The notes beneath the pieces were generated by a model, which saw only the letters and a list, made by a program, of their open reading frames with translations, was not told the DNA's origin and did no database searches. A DNA stretch of 19,055 nucleotides from contig JAJJLU010000069.1 of NCBI GenBank assembly GCA_023807065.1, forward strand, positions 1-19,055, in the 5' to 3' direction. Positions 1 through 8,078 of the stretch are shown piece after piece (position 1 is the first letter of the stretch; every line of letters begins with the position of its first letter). Both the position numbers and the translations under genes were made by a program. Source of the DNA: Isotricha intestinalis. Taxonomy: Eukaryota > Ciliophora > Litostomatea > Vestibuliferida > Isotrichidae.

Positions 1-56
1 CCCCAATCCCCAATCCCCAATCCCCAATCCCCAATCCCCAATCCCCAATCCCCAAT
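1..56. repeat. Left telomere, (CCCCAAT)8
   Basis: Eight perfect tandem copies of the 7-nt unit CCCCAAT start at the first base and then give way to AT-rich unique sequence. The C-rich strand reads 5' to 3' inward from the end, as expected of a telomere. The right end carries the same unit in the opposite orientation, so this is a chromosome end rather than an internal microsatellite. The unit differs from Tetrahymena CCCCAA, Oxytricha CCCCAAAA and Stentor CCCTAACA. Confidence 0.97.
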
Positions 57-270
57 AATGAAAAATATTGAAAAATTATTATAATAAAAAAATTATTGTT
101 CCAAAGCTAATTAAATTTATTAATTTAAATATTTTAAGTCAATTAAAATTTAATTAAAATAAATCCACATATAATATCTAAAAATACCAAATATAACATA
201 TATATTTAAATATTTAAAAAATTAAGAGTATGTACTTGGTTTTATATTTATGAAATTTTTATTTTGTTTT

Positions 271-360
271 CTGGGGGCGACATTATCTAGGCGGAGTCAT
301 TACGCAGGTTGTACGGAATCAATTTATTGAGTACTATATTTCATGATGATGAGATTTTTT
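271..360 (+). other. GC-rich island, candidate small RNA or regulatory element
   Basis: Positions 271-320 contain 27 G/C in 50 bases, while the surrounding non-coding DNA is almost entirely A and T. The island is followed by AT-rich sequence and a run of six T at 355-360, which would serve as an RNA polymerase III terminator if the plus strand were transcribed. I could not fold it as a tRNA, because the G5 run has no C5 partner. I do not recognise snRNA, SRP, RNase P or 5S rRNA signatures. Two overlapping ATGATGA words (343-352) resemble a C box, but no matching CTGA D box follows. The function is unknown; only the base-composition anomaly is certain. Confidence 0.3.
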
Positions 361-925
361 AAACATCACCTTCTTTTCTTTGAAATTAAATGACTATTGT
401 AATTATTTTCATTAGATATTTATACTTGAAAATTGTTTGAATTTTATTCTTTTTTCTTCATGAAATTCTTATTTATTTGAATCTTCTACAAACAATGAAT
501 TGATTTAGTTTTTCAATTTCTTGATTGACTCATTATTTTTTGAAGATCAATTTATAATTCTTTTCATAAATCTATAATTAGTGTAATTTATCTTGAATAT
601 TTATTTCAAAATAATTTATAAAGATATTTAAAAGAATAAAAATGAAAAAAAATAATCAAAATAAAAAATATTAATATATAATATAATTCTCTTACTTTCT
701 AATTTTTAATAAAATAAAGCATATTATAAAAAACCAAATATAAATAATGTGTTTGATAAATTTAACTATTTAAAAAAAAGAAGAAAGCAATTAACTGCAT
801 TTTTATACAACAAATATAAATATCAAAAAATGATAAATTATAATTTAAACAATGTAAATAATTCTTTTTTTATATATTAACTTATAAGAAAGTTTAATGA
901 ATGATAACTTTATGTAAAAATAAAA

Positions 926-967
926 ATAATCTTTTTTCTAAAAAATACATTTAAAGAAAAAGATTAT
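926..967. repeat. Imperfect inverted repeat upstream of the first gene
   Basis: The left arm at 926-939 (ATAATCTTTTTTCT) and the right arm at 955-967 (AGAAAAAGATTAT) can pair over 13 bp with one bulged T, leaving a 15-nt loop. It ends about 75 bp before the ATG at 1043. It could be a promoter element or an RNA hairpin in the 5' UTR. AT-rich DNA forms weak inverted repeats by chance, so significance is modest. Confidence 0.4.
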
Positions 968-1042
968 CTTATACAAAATATATATTTTTTAATTATAAAT
1001 ATTTTAAAAGTAAAAAATAATTATTAAAAAGTATCAAAAAAA

Positions 1043-2047
1043 ATGACAGAAGAAGATTCTTTTGGAACTACATTTAATAAAAACTTAACATCATCATTAA
1101 AATATTATAATTTTGATGGAATGACAAAAAAACAAATAATAGAAAAATATGAAAACTTATTATTTGAAAGAGAAAAACAAATTGGAATAATTTCAATGCA
1201 AATGGGAAATGTTCATCAAAAATTAATGAATATAAATGATGAATTAGAAGAATTACAAAATAAAAAATATGAAAAAGATGAAAATGTTTTACAAAAACAA
1301 ATTGAATTAAATCAGGTCTTAAGAGAAAAAGATCATATTTTTAATAAGCTAACAAATTTAATGGAAGAAAATGATAAATTTAGAAAAATAATAACAAGCA
1401 ATTCTACAAATTTATCTCTTTTAAATATTATTGATGATAAAGATAAATCTTATGATAGAAAAAAAAGAGGTAAAAGTTTAACAGATAAAAGAAATAGAAG
1501 AATTTCAACTAAAACAATGGATGAATATAATAAGAAATTAAGTTCAAATAATATAAAAAAAATGAATAGTTTGAAGATAAAAAGTGAACTAGGGACTATT
1601 AAAAGTCCAACTCCTGTTAATCATTTTAACATTACTTTTACTCCAAGTCCAAAAAAAGAAAATGGAAGATTATCTTTAAATTTAACTAATGTTGATAAAG
1701 ATATTCCTGTAATAAATAGTAAAAATTCTAATATTCCTTTGAATTTAATTAATGAAAATAATAATATTGATGATAAAAATAATTCTGGAAATGAAAAGAA
1801 TAATGTTGATAATAATAATAATAATAATAATAATAATGTTATTGATAATAATGAAGAAGATAAAAAAAATACTAATAATGAAAATAATAATGAGAAAAAT
1901 AATGATTTAGAAAATAAAAAAGAGGAAGAAGTTAAAACAACTCCAATTGTAAAATTACCTAAAAGACATCATAAAAAAAAAGATAAGAAAAAATCATCAA
2001 AAAAATTAGCAAGTGATGATTTAGACTATGAGCCAGTATTTAAATAA
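1043..2047 (+). CDS. Coiled-coil, Asn/Lys-rich protein of unknown function
   Basis: This 334-residue protein was not recognised as any family. Residues about 28-115 form a Glu/Lys-rich helical stretch with heptad-like hydrophobics, probably a coiled coil. The middle (about 135-215) is basic and Ser/Thr-rich, with SP/TP sites that could be kinase targets. Residues about 235-305 are low-complexity Asn/Glu/Lys, including nine consecutive Asn encoded by (AAT)9. The tail is very basic (about 308-324) and then turns acidic. No signal peptide or membrane segment is visible. The ATG follows a run of A with A at -3, like most starts here, and the stop is TAA. The coiled coil resembles that of the 321-residue protein on the minus strand near 10.5 kb (KYE, then EK and II at similar spacing), which may be no more than coiled-coil convergence. 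A cytoskeletal or scaffold role is only a guess. Confidence 0.85.
   Translation: MTEEDSFGTTFNKNLTSSLKYYNFDGMTKKQIIEKYENLLFEREKQIGIISMQMGNVHQKLMNINDELEELQNKKYEKDENVLQKQIELNQVLREKDHIFNKLTNLMEENDKFRKIITSNSTNLSLLNIIDDKDKSYDRKKRGKSLTDKRNRRISTKTMDEYNKKLSSNNIKKMNSLKIKSELGTIKSPTPVNHFNITFTPSPKKENGRLSLNLTNVDKDIPVINSKNSNIPLNLINENNNIDDKNNSGNEKNNVDNNNNNNNNNVIDNNEEDKKNTNNENNNEKNNDLENKKEEEVKTTPIVKLPKRHHKKKDKKKSSKKLASDDLDYEPVFK
1811..1837 (+). repeat. (AAT)9 microsatellite inside a coding region
   Basis: Nine perfect AAT triplets encode nine Asn in the low-complexity part of the first gene. The same codon is used throughout, as expected of slippage expansion. The tract should be polymorphic in length between strains without changing frame. 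Confidence 0.95.
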
Positions 2048-2193
2048 ACAAAAAACAAATAGTGTAAAAAATAATAGTATCAATATAAAATATAAACATT
2101 TAATTGTATAAATAACTTTTTAAAAAATAAAAAAAAATAAAGCCTACATCATTTTCATATATAAATAATTAAAAAAAACAAAAAATTATAAAA

Positions 2194-2478
2194 ATGTCAG
2201 TTCATGTTCATGCTAGAATGTATATTAAAGATGATGGTCATTTATCAGAAGAAATAAAAAAAATGATAGATGCTTCTTTAAAAGATGAAGGTTGTATTTC
2301 TTATACTTTTTATCAAAATTTTTTAAATAAAGAAGAATATATTATGGTTGAAGAATGGAAAAGTAAAGAATTACTTAATGCTCATATGAACACTCCTCAT
2401 TTTGCTGCTCTTGGAGAATATATGAAAAAAGTTTCTTTGAAAGAAATGGATATTCAACTTATTGAAGGAACTAAATAA
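2194..2478 (+). CDS. Small antibiotic-biosynthesis-monooxygenase (ABM) domain protein
   Basis: This 94-residue protein matches the whole length of a single-domain ABM / YgiN-like quinol monooxygenase. It has an N-terminal beta strand with alternating His (VHVHAR, residues 3-8), then a helix, then the family-typical EGC..YTFYQ segment (about 32-41). After that come the EEW strand end (about 53-55) and the H..TPHF motif (about 64-70). Family members are usually dimeric alpha+beta barrels that oxidise quinol-like or other small aromatic substrates without metal or flavin; the substrate here cannot be told. The protein has no targeting peptide and is probably cytosolic. The family is mainly bacterial, so acquisition from bacteria is plausible, but its codon use is as AT-rich as its neighbours and any transfer would be old. 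Start ATG with A-run leader; stop TAA. Confidence 0.88.
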   Translation: MSVHVHARMYIKDDGHLSEEIKKMIDASLKDEGCISYTFYQNFLNKEEYIMVEEWKSKELLNAHMNTPHFAALGEYMKKVSLKEMDIQLIEGTK

Positions 2479-2696
2479 TTTTATTCAAAATATTTATTTA
2501 TTTTATGAAAAAACTTTAATTTGGGTTATATTATTTAATATTTTTTTGATTTTTATAACAGTTTTTTTTAATATTATTTAAACATTATTAAAATAAAAGA
2601 TTGTTTAATTATATAACTCCAATAAAAAAATATCAAAAAATAAAAAATAAAAAATTAAAAGAAATTAAAAAAATTAAAAACAAAAAAGTAAAAAAA

Positions 2697-4181
2697 ATGT
2701 CCTCAACTTCAATAAAAATCCAAGAAGACGCTTTAAAACTTCGAGATTATTTGGATGAAAATAATGAACAATTAATAAACCAATTTATAGATACTCATGA
2801 TGAAAATTTTTTTTTAAAAGCAAAATTAGATGAAGACAAAAAAATATCATTATTTCATAAAATAGCATTTTCAGACATGACTTTAATATTTTATTCAGTT
2901 CTTCAAAAATTTATTTCCAAATTTGGAAATAAAAATAGTATATTACCTCAGCTTTTTTCAATGGAAGATATAGATGGAAATACTCCTTTATTATTTGCAG
3001 CTTTTAGAGGAAATATAGAAATAATAAAAGAATTAATTAATCATGGAGTAGATTATAAAAAAAAAAATAATTCAGGTTTAAATGTTTTACATATGGCCGC
3101 TCAAGGTGATAGACCAAATGTATTAATATATTTTAAAGAAAAATATAATATGAATATTAATGAAGTTGATGAAAATGGTTCTACTCCGTTACATTGGGCT
3201 TGTTATATGAGTAGTGAAATTAGTATTAATTATATTTTATCTTGGATTAATAATAATGATGTTAATATACAAGATATTAATGGAAAAAGCCCATTACATA
3301 TTGCCATTTATGGTGAAAGAATGAAAATTATTAAAAAATTAATTAATAAAGGAGGAAACTTAAGTTTAAGAGATAATGATGGAAAAACTGTTTTTGAAAT
3401 TTGTAGGGATAATCCACAATTAGCAAATGTATTTAAATTAATCACTGAATATAAACCTGTTAAAAGTTGTTTATTTAATAATAATGAAGGAAATAATCAA
3501 AGAAATATTTTTAGATGTTTAATTTTTCTATTTTTAACAATTACAATAGAATGTTTAACTTTTTTTGTTTTAATACCATATATTAATAATAACTTTTTAA
3601 ATGGTTTATATATTTCATTTGCAGTAGCATTATTTATTATAACAGTTTATATGATTTTTTCTGATCCTGGAATATTAATTTCAAATTATAATTTATCTTG
3701 GTTAGAAATAGTTAATAATAAAATTGATGTTACTGAATTATGTCCTTATTGTAAAGTTAAAAAAGGGAAATATACAAAACATTGTCATGTTTGTAGTCAT
3801 TGTATTGAAAATTTTGATCATCATTGTCAATGGATTAATAATTGTGTAGGAGAAAAAAATTCTACTTTTTTTGTTATTTTTTTATTAGTTTTAATAATTA
3901 AATTAGTTTTGAATTATATTATTGCTTTAAAAACTTTTTTAATGAATACTAATGATATGGATCCTTTGATGAGATTAATGAATAATGAAAAAAAAGGTGA
4001 ACCTATATTTATTTTAAATTTTTTGTTTATTAAAACTACAAAAGATGTTTTATCTGTTGGAGTTATGACTATTTGTTTATTTTTCTTTCCTCCTGTTTGT
4101 TATGTTTTATATATTCAAATGAAAAATAGAGAACAAAGAAAATTGAGAAAATTAAATTTAAAATCGGAAAAATCATCTTAG
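2697..4181 (+). CDS. Ankyrin-repeat DHHC palmitoyltransferase (ZDHHC13/17-like)
   Basis: This is a protein S-acyltransferase that would attach palmitate to cysteines of membrane proteins, typically at the Golgi. The 494-residue protein has about five ankyrin repeats in its first half (NGSTPLHWAC and NGKSPLHIAI are the clearest). Two membrane segments follow, then the cysteine-rich domain (CPYC, HCHVC, HC) with FDHHCQWINNCVG, containing the complete catalytic DHHC, and then two more membrane segments. This ANK plus 4-TM architecture is that of HIP14/ZDHHC17. The frame stays open upstream to a TTG at 2601, but I start at ATG 2697. The preceding 32 codons are almost pure A-rich leader (Lys, Ile, Asn), the ATG has the A-run context of the other genes, and eukaryotes seldom start at TTG. 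The stop is TAG. The next gene converges on it only 87 bp away, so their 3' UTRs probably overlap. Confidence 0.95.
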   Translation: MSSTSIKIQEDALKLRDYLDENNEQLINQFIDTHDENFFLKAKLDEDKKISLFHKIAFSDMTLIFYSVLQKFISKFGNKNSILPQLFSMEDIDGNTPLLFAAFRGNIEIIKELINHGVDYKKKNNSGLNVLHMAAQGDRPNVLIYFKEKYNMNINEVDENGSTPLHWACYMSSEISINYILSWINNNDVNIQDINGKSPLHIAIYGERMKIIKKLINKGGNLSLRDNDGKTVFEICRDNPQLANVFKLITEYKPVKSCLFNNNEGNNQRNIFRCLIFLFLTITIECLTFFVLIPYINNNFLNGLYISFAVALFIITVYMIFSDPGILISNYNLSWLEIVNNKIDVTELCPYCKVKKGKYTKHCHVCSHCIENFDHHCQWINNCVGEKNSTFFVIFLLVLIIKLVLNYIIALKTFLMNTNDMDPLMRLMNNEKKGEPIFILNFLFIKTTKDVLSVGVMTICLFFFPPVCYVLYIQMKNREQRKLRKLNLKSEKSS

Positions 4182-4268
4182 AGATTTATTTTAAAAAAAA
4201 TTTTTAATAAAATTTTGGATTTTTTTAATTTAACATTTATTTTTAAATAAGAATCATTTTTATATAAA

Positions 4269-7200
4269 TTAAAAAATAAGACAATCATTGCTTTTTCTTC
4301 TTTTTGATTTTGTTTGAGAATTTTTTGCATCTTCTGTTAATTGAAATACTCTCATTTCTACTTTTTGTGTTTGGATTTTCATTTTTTCTTTATTATAATT
4401 ATCTATTATTTTTTCAAAAATTTTTGGTTCAAAAAAATAAATTTCAAATTTATCATTTTTTCGATTTATTTGAACAAAATTCTTTAAAATTTTATTCTTA
4501 TTTTCTTTATTTACATTTTTTTTTTCTAAGTATTTATCAATGTAACTTAATAATTTAATTTCATCTTTTTTATATTGTCTTATATTTAAAGTATTTAGTT
4601 CATCTAATAAAAAATCTACTTTATGAAAAGAAAAAATAGTATATTCTTTTTTATTAAAAGTATATCCATTTGGAAAATTAAAGTTAAATATAATTAATTG
4701 TTTTGTTAATTGTGTTGAATTAATAATTTCTAAAATTTTTTCTTTTTTTATTTTTGATTCAAAAGGTAAAATAAAACATTTATCAAATAAATCTCCATGA
4801 CTAATTTCAAGATAATTATTAGATAAAAATATATCAGAAAAAACCATATAACTTTCATAAGAAAAAGCTATTGGAATAAAAGAATCATAATATTCATAAA
4901 ATATATTTTTATGAATTTTTTGGAAAAAAACTTGATTTAAAGTTGCTTGATTTTCTACAACTTTATTTAAATTTAAAAATAACCTTAAGAAAACATCATA
5001 AAAATTATCATTATTTTGAGTATATTCAGTTTTTGCTTTTTTTGATAAAATACAAAATAAAGGAGTTGATTTTTTAATGTTTAAAGAAAAAAGAGAATTA
5101 AAAAATTTTATTTTCTTAAAAAAAATATTAGATTGTTTATATTCAAAAGAATAATAATCTTCAACATTTCTAATCATATAAATAAACCTTGGAATATAAA
5201 TGTCTTTATTTTTTAAAATATAAAGTATTAATTCTATACAAGAAGATAAAACAGATAAAAATTCAAAAACCAAAGTACAATAATTAGTATCTTTATCAAA
5301 AGAATATTGATGAAAATTAACAACATTAATAAAAGAATCAGCAATATAAATATCATAATTAAAATATTCTTTAATATCACTATTATCTTCATTAGGAATA
5401 TTTTTAGCAATTAAATAAATATCATCAACAATTTGATATAATATTTTAACATATTTTTTCATTTTATTTTCCATCAAAAAATAATTTTCAAGATAAAATC
5501 TATCACAAATTAAAGTTACATGCATTGAAAGAAGATTATCTTTATCATTTCTAATAGAATTAATTAAATTCATTCCATTTTCATAAGATATTCTATTACT
5601 TGATAAATACATTATAATTTTCAAATATTCACTGTCATCTTTTGCCATTGTTGAAGTTAATGAAGGTTCATAATCTTTACTTAAATAAAAAAAAATTTTA
5701 TTATCATCATATGTTCTTACCAAATTAAATTCTTTTGAATTATCACTTATAACTATAACATCCCAATCTTCTGTTAATTCATTTGAAAAATTTGATAAAA
5801 ATTGAAGTTGAGGATATTTTATTTTTTTAAATAAAGATTTAAATTTTTGTACTTTTATTTTTTTTTTAATTGAATTATCATTTAAATAACATTGCATATT
5901 TTCATTGTAATTTTCAAATTTTTTCTCATAAATTGTGTAATTTTTCAAATTTTGTTCTTCAACATAATCTATTATCATTTTTATATACAATTGAAGATAT
6001 AATTTTAATTGATGTGATCTAAAATTATTTTGTATTAATCTTATTCCAATATTATATTGTTTATAAAGTTGTAATGAATCAATGATACCAATTACTTTAT
6101 TTATAAAATCTATAAAATTTTTTGTTTTTTTGAAATAAGTAAAAATTTCTTTTTCTTTTATAGTTGAATAATTAAAATATAAATCAATATCTTTTGTAAT
6201 TTTATTTATATTACATTTAAAAGTATTAAATCTAAAGATATAACTTTGAACATTATTTTTCTTTTTTCCATAATAAATTAAAAGCTCATTTAATAAATCC
6301 CATTCTAAACTTAAATATTTAAAAGTAGATGAAAATTCATTAGAATTTAAAGAAGCTTGTTCTTGAAAATAAAAATTTCTTCCTTTAGAAATTATATCAT
6401 CATAATTTATAATAAAATCTTTTACTGGATCATTATTGTTAAATCCTAATATATTAATTATAACTTGATCAAAAATAAAGCTTTTAAAAATATAAGATAT
6501 ATTTATTTTAGTTAAAATATTTAAATTTTCAAAATTTAACTTTTTAATTGAATCATCAGTTGTTGAAAAAATTTTACAAATTGAATCAATTGAAGAATAA
6601 TTTAAAAGAACTTGAGGATTTTCAATAGTAATATTAATATTTAATTTAATATTATTTTTTGACAAATGGAAAAAAAAATAATATTTAAGATAACTTTGAA
6701 AAACTAAAGTTTTATAAATTTCATTATTATCAGATTTAATTATATTATTATCAAAAAAATAGCAATTTTCAATATCAAAAGTTTTTTCAAAATTTAAATT
6801 ATTTCTTATAGTGTTTCCACCAAAACTTCCAACTGTATTACTTTTAATATTTTTTTGATTTAAAGATCTAGCTTTATTTCTTGAATGAGTATTTTTAAAA
6901 TATTTTTCATTTTCCCCTTTAGAAGATAGAAATAAATTTGAATAAATAATCATTTCTAAATATAGTATAATTGAATATTGATAATGAGAAACATAAAATC
7001 TATTATATGTAGAAACATTTTTTGTAAATAATTCAAGATTTATTGAGTTTATTCCTAAAATATAAAATTTATTACAAAAAGAAAAAATAAATATTAAAAT
7101 AATCAAACAAATATAATTTTTAGTTTCTTCATCACTTTCATTCAATAAAGTTTTATACATATTTTCAAGTTTTAAATTATTATTTGTCATTGATTCTATT

Positions 7201-7595
7201 TCATAAATTGTGATTTTCTCTTTTAATATTTTATCTAAAGAAATATCTGATATAATATCATGAAAATTTTCAAAAATTAGATTAATAAAAATTAAATAAT
7301 TTAAAAATTGATAAAAAGAAATTTCTCCTTTTGATAATTCTACATACATTTTATATAATTTAAATATATTAATATCCATTTTGAAAATTTTAGACAAAGA
7401 ATGAATAATTTCACTATGTTTTACAGATGCATCTGTAATTGTAATATCTCTATCTGACTCTAAAATTTTTGAAAAATCTATTTTATTATTTTCTATTAAT
7501 TTTTTTTGTTTGTCATTAAAATGATAATCTGATGTAAATCCTATTGAGTTAAAAAAATTTGTTATATGATTTAAAGGAGACTCTAAATTTGACAT
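4269..7595 (-). CDS. Large unrecognised protein with C-terminal CaaX prenylation motif
   Basis: This 1108-residue protein is the longest in the window and I recognise no family. It is rich in Ile, Asn, Phe, Tyr and Lys, with many predicted helices. One hydrophobic stretch (about 161-180) could be a buried helix or a membrane segment. A Ser/Asn-rich basic linker lies near residues 235-265. The last four residues are CLIF, encoded immediately before TAA and preceded by a polybasic segment (KSKRRK). That is the layout of a CaaX box with a second, electrostatic membrane signal, and a terminal Phe or Leu is typical of geranylgeranyltransferase I substrates. It therefore probably sits on the cytosolic face of a membrane as a peripheral protein. 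The gene is uninterrupted over 3.3 kb, showing that long intronless genes occur here. The ATG at 7593-7595 has T rather than A at -3. The catalytic or structural role is unknown. Confidence 0.87.
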   Translation of the reverse strand: MSNLESPLNHITNFFNSIGFTSDYHFNDKQKKLIENNKIDFSKILESDRDITITDASVKHSEIIHSLSKIFKMDINIFKLYKMYVELSKGEISFYQFLNYLIFINLIFENFHDIISDISLDKILKEKITIYEIESMTNNNLKLENMYKTLLNESDEETKNYICLIILIFIFSFCNKFYILGINSINLELFTKNVSTYNRFYVSHYQYSIILYLEMIIYSNLFLSSKGENEKYFKNTHSRNKARSLNQKNIKSNTVGSFGGNTIRNNLNFEKTFDIENCYFFDNNIIKSDNNEIYKTLVFQSYLKYYFFFHLSKNNIKLNINITIENPQVLLNYSSIDSICKIFSTTDDSIKKLNFENLNILTKINISYIFKSFIFDQVIINILGFNNNDPVKDFIINYDDIISKGRNFYFQEQASLNSNEFSSTFKYLSLEWDLLNELLIYYGKKKNNVQSYIFRFNTFKCNINKITKDIDLYFNYSTIKEKEIFTYFKKTKNFIDFINKVIGIIDSLQLYKQYNIGIRLIQNNFRSHQLKLYLQLYIKMIIDYVEEQNLKNYTIYEKKFENYNENMQCYLNDNSIKKKIKVQKFKSLFKKIKYPQLQFLSNFSNELTEDWDVIVISDNSKEFNLVRTYDDNKIFFYLSKDYEPSLTSTMAKDDSEYLKIIMYLSSNRISYENGMNLINSIRNDKDNLLSMHVTLICDRFYLENYFLMENKMKKYVKILYQIVDDIYLIAKNIPNEDNSDIKEYFNYDIYIADSFINVVNFHQYSFDKDTNYCTLVFEFLSVLSSCIELILYILKNKDIYIPRFIYMIRNVEDYYSFEYKQSNIFFKKIKFFNSLFSLNIKKSTPLFCILSKKAKTEYTQNNDNFYDVFLRLFLNLNKVVENQATLNQVFFQKIHKNIFYEYYDSFIPIAFSYESYMVFSDIFLSNNYLEISHGDLFDKCFILPFESKIKKEKILEIINSTQLTKQLIIFNFNFPNGYTFNKKEYTIFSFHKVDFLLDELNTLNIRQYKKDEIKLLSYIDKYLEKKNVNKENKNKILKNFVQINRKNDKFEIYFFEPKIFEKIIDNYNKEKMKIQTQKVEMRVFQLTEDAKNSQTKSKRRKSNDCLIF

Positions 7596-8078
7596 TAATT
7601 TTTTTATTAATAAATTTACTTATTTAAAATTTTTAATTATCTTCAAAATTAATTAATTCATATTAATATTTAAAAATTTTAAAAGAAATTAAAAAATTAT
7701 TCATACATTTTATAAATAGTTTCATTATTTTATGTTATAAAAAAATATGATAAAAAATTTAATAAAGTATTATATTCATAAAAATAAATAAGTACAAAAA
7801 AAGAAAATGTTTATCCGACTTTTTAATTAATGATGATGTTTAAAGGTAAGGTAATCAAAATTTATTCTATTTTTAAATATATTTGGAACAATTATATTTT
7901 TATACAAATACAAAATGACACAAATTTTTTATTAATTTATTTAGGGAAAAGAAAATTTACACATTATTTACATTTACCCTAATAAAAACGAATACATATA
8001 ATTATTTACATTTACAAGTTATATTTATTTTTTCTCTTTTTTTGAAAAAAATAAAAAAGTATTTAGTACCGAAAAATA
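7596..8078. other. Intergenic region between two minus-strand genes
   Basis: This stretch of 483 bp holds the promoter and 5' UTR of the 1108-residue gene on its left side and the 3' UTR of the kinase on its right. It contains a 15-bp direct repeat (7963-7977 and 8001-8015) and a short TTAGGG (7941-7946) / CCCTAA (7977-7982) inverted pair. No coding frame or RNA gene is apparent. Confidence 0.6.
7963..8015. repeat. Pair of 15-bp direct repeats
   Basis: ATTATTTACATTTAC occurs exactly at 7963-7977 and again at 8001-8015, a 38-bp offset. Both copies lie just downstream of the kinase stop codon on the minus strand. They could be 3'-UTR elements, upstream promoter elements of the next gene, or the remains of a small tandem duplication. 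Confidence 0.6.

Larger units (their letters stand above)
57..1042. other. Left subtelomeric non-coding region
   Basis: Almost 1 kb of very AT-rich sequence lies between the telomere and the first gene, with no open frame that I would call a gene. Two items stand out: a GC-rich island at 271-320 followed by a T6 run at 355-360, and an imperfect inverted repeat at 926-967. Minus-strand readings across 360-640 look superficially protein-like but have many stops and no bias of G/C away from third codon positions, so I do not call a relic gene there. The promoter of the first gene should lie at the right edge. Confidence 0.7.

Noticed and set aside
271..345. tRNA or C/D snoRNA at the GC-rich island
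   Set aside because: No acceptor-stem partner for the G5 run and no T-arm consensus; ATGATGA words are present but no CTGA box follows at a suitable distance.
361..640. Minus-strand protein-like reading in the left subtelomere
   Set aside because: Stops are about as frequent as random, and about a third of G/C bases fall at third positions, so there is no coding signal.
2601..2696. Upstream extension of the DHHC protein by 32 residues from a TTG
   Set aside because: The segment is an A-rich leader translated as Lys/Ile/Asn; ATG 2697 has the same context as other starts.
4304..4558. Plus-strand open frame inside the 1108-residue gene; similar shadows at 8612-8947 and 10390-10587
   Set aside because: They are antisense to convincing genes, encode Leu/Phe/Tyr-rich sequence expected from reversed Lys/Asn codons, and match no family.
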